Shown: piece after piece, positions 1 to 5,214 of the stretch
Layout: every line of letters starts with the position of its first letter
How positions within the stretch are numbered: the first letter of the stretch is position 1
Source: Flavobacteriales bacterium
GTDB lineage: Bacteria > Bacteroidota > Bacteroidia > Flavobacteriales > Flavobacteriaceae
NCBI GenBank assembly: GCA_027003085.1
Contig: JALWYR010000154.1
Location: forward strand, 1-5,214
Direction of reading: 5' to 3'
DNA: 5,214 nucleotides
Program-made: the position numbers and the translations under genes
Notes under the pieces: generated by a model
What the model was told of the DNA's origin: nothing
The model's input: only the letters and a program-made list of their open reading frames with translations
Database searches by the model: none

Positions 1-55
1 TTGAAGATGTAGTAAGCGGGTTCGCACGTTGAATCAAAAGTAGTAAAGGAATGTT

Positions 56-135
56 TTTTCTGATACTTTGAGGTGGGAAAAGTATCGAAAAATATGAAAT
101 ATAGGACTTTGAATAATTGAAAGTATTATATTTTT
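56..135. repeat. Double-dyad module, copy 1, upstream of fic
   Basis: The core at 62-126 reads GATACTTT, 9 bases, AAAGTATC, 15 bases, TAGGACTTT, 9 bases, AAAGTAT. The first pair (62-69 and 79-86) is a perfect 8-bp inverted repeat. The second pair (102-110 and 120-126) is an imperfect one built on ACTTT/AAAGT. Runs of T at 56-59 and A at 88-91 extend the first dyad. The two dyad centres are about 41 bp apart, roughly four helical turns, so both would face the same side of the DNA. The second dyad overlaps the proposed -33 region of the fic promoter, the position expected of a repressor site. The module lies upstream of the predicted transcription start, so it would act as DNA rather than RNA here. 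What binds it is unknown; the operator role is inference. Confidence 0.7.
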
Positions 136-145
136 TGTATTTTTG
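117..145 (+). promoter_or_regulatory. Probable fic promoter, Bacteroidota type
   Basis: TATTTTTG at 138-145 matches the Bacteroidota -7 consensus TAnnTTTG exactly. TTG at 117-119 is a candidate -33 element with an 18-base spacer, within the usual range for this phylum. Transcription would start near 150, giving a leader of only about 8-10 bases. An SD-like AAAGGA at 151-156 sits a single base from the ATG, too close for a normal ribosome binding site, so translation probably starts without one. The T-rich surroundings make chance matches more likely, so the -33 assignment is tentative. Confidence 0.5.
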
Positions 146-157
146 TAGAAAAAGGAT

Positions 158-1300
158 ATGTTAGACGCTGTTCATTTGGAAAAATTTGAAGCCGGAAGAT
201 ATGAACAAATTCACGGTTACCGTTATTTTGTTCCCAACCCGATCAATAAGCCGTGGATATGGTGCGATTCTGAAATCAACCGTTTACTCGAAGTGGCGGC
301 CCGGAAAACAGGGGAATTGAACGGTTTTTCGGATTTTGTTCCGGATTTGGACAGGTTTATGAAAATGCATTTGACACACGAAGCCGTTTTGTCCAGCAAA
401 ATTGAAGGCACGCAAACGGATATTGATGAAGCTTTGCTGGAAGTCAAATACATCGAAAAGGAACGTAAAGACGATTGGCGCGAGGTGCATAATTATGTCG
501 AAGCTTTACAATATGCCTTGCAAAGAATGAACACGCTTCCGCTTGGAACGCGGTTGATTAAGGAAACTCACCGGATTTTGATGAAAAATGTAAGGGGAAA
601 ACACAAAAATCCGGGTGAGTTCCGGCGGAGTCAAAACTGGATTGGGGGCACCGGTCCGCAAAACGCGGTTTATGTTCCGCCGTTGCATACGTATATTTCC
701 GCCTTGATGTCGGATTGGGAGCAATTTATGCACAATAACAACTTGGACACACCCGATTTGATAAAAGCGGCGTTGTTGCATTATCAGTTCGAAAGCATTC
801 ATCCTTTTTTGGACGGTAACGGGCGGATGGGGCGCCTGTTGATCAGTTTGTTTTTGGTGGAAAAAAAGGTGTTGGATAAACCGGTGCTTTCGTTGTCGGT
901 ATATTTGGAAAAAAACCGGAGGGCCTATTATGATGCCTTGAACAGGGTCAGGGAAAATAACGATATGACATCCTGGTGGGTCTTTTTTTTGGAAGCCGTT
1001 ATTTTTTCGGTGGAAAAAACAATGCAAAGTTTGCGGCAAACGCTGGAATTGAAAAGCCGTTTAAAATCACTACTTACTTTACATTTCCGGACCAACAAAG
1101 CCCTGTGGTTGTTGGATTATTTGTTTGAAAAACCGGTTGTAAGCATATCCGAGGTAGCGGAACTGGCGGGTGTTACCTACAAGGCGGCGGCCAATACGGT
1201 CAAGCGGTTCGAACAATTGGATATTTTAAAGAAAAAAGCTTTGGACGGGAAAACCTTTGTTTATTCGTTTGAACCTTATTTGCAAATGTTCAGGGACTAA
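158..1300 (+). CDS. fic: Fic-family protein adenylyltransferase (class II)
   Basis: Fic enzymes usually transfer AMP from ATP to a hydroxyl side chain of a target protein, and some also remove it; the target here cannot be read from sequence. The active-site motif HPFLDGNGRMGR is at residues 215-226, with every key residue of HxFx(D/E)GNGRxxR present (H215, F217, D219, N221, R223, R226). An N-terminal inhibitory motif (S/T)xxxE(G/N) is present as S79 to E83-G84, which makes this a class II, self-inhibited Fic. Residues about 160-175 (NWIGGTGP and following) match the substrate-positioning flap. Residues about 325-375 look like a winged helix (ISEVAELAGVTYKAAANTVK), as in SoFic-type proteins of about 370 residues, so the gene looks full length. 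An in-frame TAG at 146-148 leaves ATG 158 as the only plausible start. No antitoxin partner is adjacent; inhibition is built in. Family assignment is secure, biological role unknown. Confidence 0.95.
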   Translation: MLDAVHLEKFEAGRYEQIHGYRYFVPNPINKPWIWCDSEINRLLEVAARKTGELNGFSDFVPDLDRFMKMHLTHEAVLSSKIEGTQTDIDEALLEVKYIEKERKDDWREVHNYVEALQYALQRMNTLPLGTRLIKETHRILMKNVRGKHKNPGEFRRSQNWIGGTGPQNAVYVPPLHTYISALMSDWEQFMHNNNLDTPDLIKAALLHYQFESIHPFLDGNGRMGRLLISLFLVEKKVLDKPVLSLSVYLEKNRRAYYDALNRVRENNDMTSWWVFFLEAVIFSVEKTMQSLRQTLELKSRLKSLLTLHFRTNKALWLLDYLFEKPVVSISEVAELAGVTYKAAANTVKRFEQLDILKKKALDGKTFVYSFEPYLQMFRD

Positions 1301-1305
1301 AAATT

Positions 1306-1338
1306 CCGGTTTAATCCATTAATGGAAAAGCCGGTTTT
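1306..1338 (+). terminator. Possible fic terminator
   Basis: Six bases after the fic stop, CCGGTTT (1306-1312) can pair with AAA (1327-1329) and CCGG (1331-1334) around the 12-bp palindrome TCCATTAATGGA (1315-1326). Bulges are AA at 1313-1314 and G at 1330. The stem has a CCGG/CCGG base and is followed at once by TTTT (1335-1338). This looks like an intrinsic terminator, but the stem is interrupted and the T-run is short. It runs directly into the second repeat module. Confidence 0.4.
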
Positions 1339-1414
1339 ATGATACTTTAAGCCAAAAAAAGTATCATAAAATCCGGGATGTAGGACTTTTTGCCGGTTAA
1401 AGTATCCTATTTTT
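1335..1414. repeat. Double-dyad module, copy 2, between fic and fabG
   Basis: The core at 1341-1405 has the same four arms as copy 1 in the same order with the same 9-15-9 spacing: 1341-1348, 1358-1365, 1381-1389 and 1399-1405. The first dyad here extends to a perfect 14-bp inverted repeat, TTTTATGATACTTT (1335-1348) against AAAGTATCATAAAA (1358-1371), with a 9-base spacer. All 32 arm positions match copy 1, but only 12 of 33 spacer positions do. A TATTTTT stretch follows the last arm in both copies. The module ends about 50 bp before the -7 box of fabG. It could be an operator for fabG, a remnant of a former promoter, the right boundary of a fic cassette, or, because it may be transcribed from fic, an RNA hairpin. 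Confidence 0.7.
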
Positions 1415-1464
1415 ATTTTCAAGGTTATTTTTTTGGTCTTAAACCGCCCAAAAAATTTTTCCCG

Positions 1465-1472
1465 TATCTTTG
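1465..1472 (+). promoter_or_regulatory. -7 promoter box for the fabG operon
   Basis: TATCTTTG matches the Bacteroidota -7 consensus TAnnTTTG exactly and lies 23 bases before the fabG ATG. Transcription would start near 1479, giving a leader of about 17 bases. No convincing -33 element is seen at normal distance; the nearest TTTG (1432-1435) is 29 bases away, too far. The promoter would drive fabG and probably the two close downstream genes. Confidence 0.5.
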
Positions 1473-1495
1473 AGTAAATCAAAAACGATGCGCTT

Positions 1496-2242
1496 ATGAA
1501 ACTTTTGGAAGGAAAAACGGTGCTGATCACCGGCGCTTCGCGGGGTATTGGCCGTGGTATTGCTTTGGTTTTTGCCCGCCACGGTGCCGATGTGGCTTTT
1601 ACCTACCGTTCGTCGGAAGAACAAGCCTTGGCCCTGGAAAAAGCTTTGCAAGCCGAAGGCGTCAAAGCCAAGGCCTACCGGTCGGATGCTGCGGATTTCG
1701 AACAATCGCAACAATTGGTGCAAGAGGTTTTGAAGGAATTCGGCCGCCTGGACGTGCTGATCAACAATGCGGGCATTACCAAGGATAATTTGCTCCTGCG
1801 TATGAGCGAACAGGATTTCGATGATGTGATTCGCGTTAATCTGAAATCGGTGTTCAATATGACCAAGGCGGTAATTCGCCCGATGATGAAGCAGCGGGCC
1901 GGTTCCATTATCAATATCAGTAGTGTGGTGGGTATCCGCGGCAATGCGGGTCAGGCCAATTATGCCGCATCCAAGGCGGGTATTATCGGTTTTTCCAAAT
2001 CGGTGGCCCAGGAACTGGGCAGCCGCAACATCCGTTGCAACGTGGTGGCACCGGGCTTTATCGAAACCGAAATGACGGCCGCCCTTGACGAAAAGGTGCT
2101 GGACGAATGGAAGGCGCAAATTCCCTTGCGCCGCACCGGCAAACCCGCCGACGTGGCCAATGCCTGCCTGTTCCTGGCTTCGGACCTGAGCGATTACATT
2201 ACCGGCCAAGTGCTCACGGTGGACGGCGGAATGCTGATGTAA
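1496..2242 (+). CDS. fabG: 3-oxoacyl-[acyl-carrier-protein] reductase
   Basis: This cytosolic short-chain dehydrogenase reduces 3-oxoacyl-ACP to (R)-3-hydroxyacyl-ACP with NADPH, the first reduction of each fatty-acid elongation cycle. The 248 residues match normal FabG length. The cofactor loop TGASRGIG is at residues 12-19, NNAG at 90-93, and the catalytic tetrad is N115, S143, Y156 and K160, with the same mutual spacing as in E. coli FabG (N110, S138, Y151, K155). R16 in the glycine-rich loop fits NADPH preference. The C-terminal segment PLRRTGKPADVANACLFLAS (210-229) and the TGQVLTVDGG ending are typical. An in-frame TAA at 1475-1477 supports the ATG start; no Shine-Dalgarno site is seen. 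It stands apart from other fab genes and appears to head an operon with the vWA and M1 genes. Another ketoreductase of the same family cannot be fully excluded, but FabG is the best call. Confidence 0.92.
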   Translation: MKLLEGKTVLITGASRGIGRGIALVFARHGADVAFTYRSSEEQALALEKALQAEGVKAKAYRSDAADFEQSQQLVQEVLKEFGRLDVLINNAGITKDNLLLRMSEQDFDDVIRVNLKSVFNMTKAVIRPMMKQRAGSIINISSVVGIRGNAGQANYAASKAGIIGFSKSVAQELGSRNIRCNVVAPGFIETEMTAALDEKVLDEWKAQIPLRRTGKPADVANACLFLASDLSDYITGQVLTVDGGMLM

Positions 2243-2258
2243 ACCGCTACGCCCTGCT

Positions 2259-4241
2259 ATGACCGCAATGATTGTTTCGGGGCTGCTCCTTTTGGCGGCG
2301 GCCATTTCCGCTTGGATTTATCCGCCACGCAGGCATCCTTTGCTTTTTGCGGTGCGGAGCGGGGCTTTGTTTTTGGTTTTTCTTTTTTTGTGGAATCCGC
2401 AATGTGTGCATCGCAGCAAGCACATCAGCAAGCCGGAGCTGGTGGTGGTGCAGGATGTTTCGGCTTCGCAAAAGGATTTTTTGAGCTTGTCGGACAGCGT
2501 GCGCAAATTTTTGATAAATGATGCGGATTTGAAACAACATTTCCGCTTGCGCCAATACTGGTTGGCCGACAGCTTGTTCCACCGCCGGCCCGACAGTTTG
2601 CGCCTTGCCACCAACCTGCATCAAAGTTTGGAACAACTTTACGACCTGCACGGTGCCGGCCGGCGCCGGGCCTGGATTTTGCTTACCGACGGATTGGCCA
2701 CCGCCGGCGGTGATTACCGTTATATGGGCAACAGAATGCGCGATACGCGTAATTTTCCGGTGGTTACGGGCGACACGGCCCGCTATCCCGATTTGGAAAT
2801 CAAACAGGTGGAATACAACGACCGCACGGCTACGGGTAATTATTTTCCGCTCAACCTGTCGGTGCGCTACCGCAACGGCCGCCAACCGGCCGAAACCGAA
2901 CTGCGCATAAGCGAAGGCAACCGGATACTGCAAAAACAAAAAATCCGGCTGACGCCCGGCGACAATTACCGTAAATTTTCGTTCCGGCTACGCACCCGAA
3001 AGGCGGGTTGGCACCGCTACCAAATCCGGCTCCAAGCTTTGGACGGCGAAAAAAACGTGCAAAACAACGTCCGCTATGTGCGCATACGTGCCGTGGACCG
3101 CACGGCACATATCCTTATTCTTTACGGCAAACTGCATCCCGATGTGGGCGTTTTGCGCCGTATTTTGGAACAGGACAAAAATTATCGAATAGAAATTGCT
3201 GCGCAATTACCCCGGGGCAAAACCTACGATTTGATTTTGGCCGTGCAGCCGTCGGCCCGGCAAGTCCGGCAATTGGCCGGCCGCAAAGAACCGGTGTGGT
3301 GGTTTACGGGTGTGCACGCCGCTTGGCCGGCCGTCAACAAGGCCGGTTTGTGGTTCGGAAAACGCATTGATTTTATTTCCGATGAACTTTACCGCCCGAA
3401 AAAAGTCAACGAAACCGGCCTTTTCAGGATGCCGCCGTTTCCCGGATTTCCCTTGCCGCCTTTGCGCGATGTTTACGGAAAAATCCGCCTATCGGCCCAA
3501 GCACAGGTGCTTATACAAGGCCGTTCCGACAGCAACACCGATGCCGCACCGCTTGTGGCCGTGGAACCGCAAAAATATTCGGCCGTTACCTTGGGTCAGG
3601 GACTTTGGCGTTGGTATATGTTCGAACACAAAAACACCGGAAAGGCGGATTTTACATCCATTTTGGTCAAAAAAATAGGGCTTTTTTTGATGAACAAACC
3701 GCAAAAAGATTTATTGCGGGTGGATTATTCCAAACACTATGTGCGCGGACACCGGCCCGTGCTGCGAATCCACGCGCTCAACACGCTTTATGAACCCAAC
3801 GATGCGGCCCGCCTGCGCGTCAAGGTGCACACGCCCGACGGAAAAACCCACGACCTGAAACCGGTTTACGAAGGCGGAATGTTCAAAGTGTTTTTTCCTT
3901 GGCGGGCGCCGGGTTTTTACCGCTTTACGGTGTTTTACGATGATTATAACCTGCGCTACCACGGTGGTTTGGAAATCGACCGTTTGCCTGCCGAACTGCG
4001 TTTTACCGGAACCGATACGGCTTCCTTGGCCCGTTTGGCCCGTAGCACCGGCGGAGCGCTTTATTTTCCGCAGGATGTGGACAAGTTGAAAAAGCGTTTG
4101 TTGCAGTCGGCCTATTTTAAGCCCGGGGTGCAATTCCGGGCCGAAAAACATCCGCTTACGCGGCATTGGTGGTTGCTCCTGCTGGCCGCATTGTTCTTTG
4201 CCGTGGAGTGGTTTTACCGCAAATACCGCGGAATGTTGTAA
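2259..4241 (+). CDS. Membrane-anchored vWA-domain protein, function unknown
   Basis: Two hydrophobic segments (about residues 4-21 and 27-46) are followed by a von Willebrand A-like domain (about 60-170) and a third membrane segment near the C-terminus (about 636-652, HWWLLLLAALFFAVEWF). The metal-binding (MIDAS) residues look complete: D66, S68 and S70 in DVSAS, T118 as likely third ligand, and D144 in LLTDG. Residues about 180-280 and 485-575 read as beta-rich, Ig-like stretches. Between them, about 282-345 (HILILYG ... YDLILAV) resembles the class I glutamine amidotransferase-like fold seen in related large vWA membrane proteins, with no obvious catalytic triad. The layout recalls Bat/CoxE-type envelope proteins, but this is resemblance only. 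The bulk probably faces the periplasm. An in-frame TGA at 2235-2237 leaves ATG 2259 (or 2268) as start, 16 bases after fabG, so cotranscription is likely. No specific role can be assigned. Confidence 0.85.
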   Translation: MTAMIVSGLLLLAAAISAWIYPPRRHPLLFAVRSGALFLVFLFLWNPQCVHRSKHISKPELVVVQDVSASQKDFLSLSDSVRKFLINDADLKQHFRLRQYWLADSLFHRRPDSLRLATNLHQSLEQLYDLHGAGRRRAWILLTDGLATAGGDYRYMGNRMRDTRNFPVVTGDTARYPDLEIKQVEYNDRTATGNYFPLNLSVRYRNGRQPAETELRISEGNRILQKQKIRLTPGDNYRKFSFRLRTRKAGWHRYQIRLQALDGEKNVQNNVRYVRIRAVDRTAHILILYGKLHPDVGVLRRILEQDKNYRIEIAAQLPRGKTYDLILAVQPSARQVRQLAGRKEPVWWFTGVHAAWPAVNKAGLWFGKRIDFISDELYRPKKVNETGLFRMPPFPGFPLPPLRDVYGKIRLSAQAQVLIQGRSDSNTDAAPLVAVEPQKYSAVTLGQGLWRWYMFEHKNTGKADFTSILVKKIGLFLMNKPQKDLLRVDYSKHYVRGHRPVLRIHALNTLYEPNDAARLRVKVHTPDGKTHDLKPVYEGGMFKVFFPWRAPGFYRFTVFYDDYNLRYHGGLEIDRLPAELRFTGTDTASLARLARSTGGALYFPQDVDKLKKRLLQSAYFKPGVQFRAEKHPLTRHWWLLLLAALFFAVEWFYRKYRGML

Positions 4242-4259
4242 TTTTAGTTATCCAAATCA

Positions 4260-5214
4260 ATGAAAATGTTTTTTAAAAAAATATTTTTGGCGGTATTGTT
4301 CTTTTCTTTATGGGTCATTTATGCCCAAAAACAGCCCGCATATGTGAATTGGGAAAAAAATGCGGCCCGCCAACGGATGCAATTCCGCCCTTCGGCCAAC
4401 ACGGGAAATTACGATTTGACCTACGGCCGCTTGGAATTCCTTGTGGATCCGCGCCGCGACAGCATTTCCGGTTCGGTGTTTTTCCGGTTTACCGCCTTGG
4501 CGGATCTAAGCCAAATCTTTTTGGATATGTCACCGGGGCTTACGGCCGACAGCGTCCGTTATCACGGCACTACGCTGACGCCCACGGCGCTTGGCGGCCA
4601 AATTCGTATTGATTTGCCCGCCACGGTAAATACCGGTGCGTCCGACAGTTTGCAAGTATTCTATCACGGCAATCCCGACAGTTCGGGCTACGGAAGCTTT
4701 ACCACCGACAGCCATAATGGAGTTCCTGTCTTGTGGACGCTTTCCGAACCCTACGGGGCCAAAGATTGGTGGCCCACCAAGCAGGATTTGATCGACAAAA
4801 TCGACAGTGTGGACGTCATCATCCGTTATCCGGCCCAAATCGATGGCCACAGGATGAAGGCTGTTTCCAACGGGCGCGAAGTGTCCGAAAGCGTTTCGGG
4901 CGGCATCAAAACCACCCGTTGGCATCACGGCCATCCCATTCCGGCTTATTTGGTGGCCATTGCCGTAACCGATTATGCCGAAATTACCCAAACGGCCGGA
5001 TTGTTCCAAAGTTTTCCCATCCGCCACTTTGTGTATCCCGAAGACAGTGTCCAAGCCCAAATCGATTTGCCGGTCACGGCCGACCTTATGGATTATTTCG
5101 AAAACACCTTCGGGCAGTATCCTTTTTCCGACGAAAAATACGGACACGCCCAATTCGGTTGGGGCGGAGGTATGGAGCATACCACCATTACTTTCATAGG
5201 CGGTTTTTGGCGGG
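4260..5214 (+). CDS. Secreted M1-family metallopeptidase, N-terminal part
   Basis: The frame is open from ATG 4260 to the window end, giving 318 residues without a stop, so the gene is cut by the window. Residues 1-22 form a signal peptide: KK, then a hydrophobic run, with likely cleavage after A22 (VIYA-Q). Residues about 50-240 match the N-terminal beta-domain of M1 aminopeptidases, with the characteristic SEPYGAKDWWPTKQDLIDK at 162-180. GGMEH at 303-307 is the GxMEN exopeptidase motif in a variant with His for Asn; E306 would bind the free amino end of the substrate. The zinc motif HExxH plus Glu should follow soon after the cut and cannot be seen. Such Bacteroidota enzymes often carry a C-terminal type IX secretion signal; that too is outside the window. 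An in-frame TAG at 4245-4247 limits the start to ATG 4260 or 4266. It begins 18 bases after the vWA gene, so it is probably in the same operon. Likely role is trimming peptides outside the cytoplasm. Confidence 0.9.
   Translation, partial: MKMFFKKIFLAVLFFSLWVIYAQKQPAYVNWEKNAARQRMQFRPSANTGNYDLTYGRLEFLVDPRRDSISGSVFFRFTALADLSQIFLDMSPGLTADSVRYHGTTLTPTALGGQIRIDLPATVNTGASDSLQVFYHGNPDSSGYGSFTTDSHNGVPVLWTLSEPYGAKDWWPTKQDLIDKIDSVDVIIRYPAQIDGHRMKAVSNGREVSESVSGGIKTTRWHHGHPIPAYLVAIAVTDYAEITQTAGLFQSFPIRHFVYPEDSVQAQIDLPVTADLMDYFENTFGQYPFSDEKYGHAQFGWGGGMEHTTITFIGGFWR

Noticed and set aside
3..32. Open frame ending in TGA at 30-32 that could be the last nine codons of an upstream gene (EDVVSGFAR).
   Set aside because: Nine codons cannot be told from chance, and no family can be recognised from them. 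Possible but unsupported.
14..40. GCGGGTTCGCACG resembling the T-arm of a tRNA.
   Set aside because: The matching 3' half of the T-stem is missing, and no acceptor stem or CCA end can be formed around it.
158..1300. Treating fic as half of a Doc/Phd or FicT/FicA toxin-antitoxin pair.
   Set aside because: The inhibitory helix motif (S79xxxE83G84) is inside the protein itself, which is class II, and no small antitoxin gene is found on either side.
62..1405. Reading the two dyad modules as simple tyrosine-recombinase core sites (lox/FRT/dif-like) or integron attC sites.
   Set aside because: Simple cores need identical crossover spacers, but these agree at only 3/9 and 1/9. The attC consensus ends (RYYYAAC/GTTRRRY) are absent, and no recombinase gene lies in the window. 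A cassette boundary of another type remains open.
1439..2305. Long minus-strand open frame (288 codons) covering all of fabG.
   Set aside because: It is the complement of a gene with complete FabG motifs, and its translation is rich in His, Gln and Arg with no recognisable domain, as expected of an antisense shadow.
4530..5180. Minus-strand open frame of 216 codons inside the M1 peptidase gene.
   Set aside because: The + strand frame has a signal peptide and M1 motifs throughout; the minus-strand translation matches nothing recognisable.

Overview
The window most likely comes from a member of the Bacteroidota, probably a flavobacterium-like or cytophaga-like organism. Three things point that way. 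Two sequences match the -7 box of that phylum (TAnnTTTG): TATTTTTG at 138-145 and TATCTTTG at 1465-1472. The genes lack proper Shine-Dalgarno sites. The last gene is an exported M1 metallopeptidase of the type common in that phylum. All genes lie on the + strand.

Layout: (i) 1-157 is the upstream region of a Fic-family gene, with a promoter and a symmetric repeat module; no complete gene lies in it. (ii) 158-1300 encodes a 380-residue class II Fic AMP-transferase with a C-terminal winged helix. (iii) 1301-1495 is non-coding and holds a possible fic terminator, a second copy of the repeat module and a -7 box for the next gene. (iv) 1496-2242 is fabG, a 3-oxoacyl-ACP reductase with complete catalytic residues. 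(v) 2259-4241 encodes a 660-residue membrane-anchored von Willebrand A (vWA) protein with an intact metal site. (vi) 4260 to the window end is the first 318 residues of a secreted M1 aminopeptidase; it has no stop in the window.

fabG, the vWA gene and the M1 gene are separated by only 16 and 17-18 bases and are probably one transcript starting near 1479. No common pathway is obvious: FabG is cytosolic lipid synthesis, while the other two act in the envelope or outside it. The fic gene is a separate unit, with lower G+C by hand sampling (24/60 at 421-480 against 35/60 in fabG at 2041-2100), and may have been acquired.

The most unusual signal is a 65-column, gap-free repeat found once before fic (62-126) and once after it (1341-1405). 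Its four arms, GATACTTT / AAAGTATC / TAGGACTTT / AAAGTAT, are identical in both copies (32 of 32 positions), and the 9-15-9 spacing is exact, while the spacers have mostly diverged (12 of 33). This pattern suggests a paired protein-binding site or an element boundary bracketing the fic gene.
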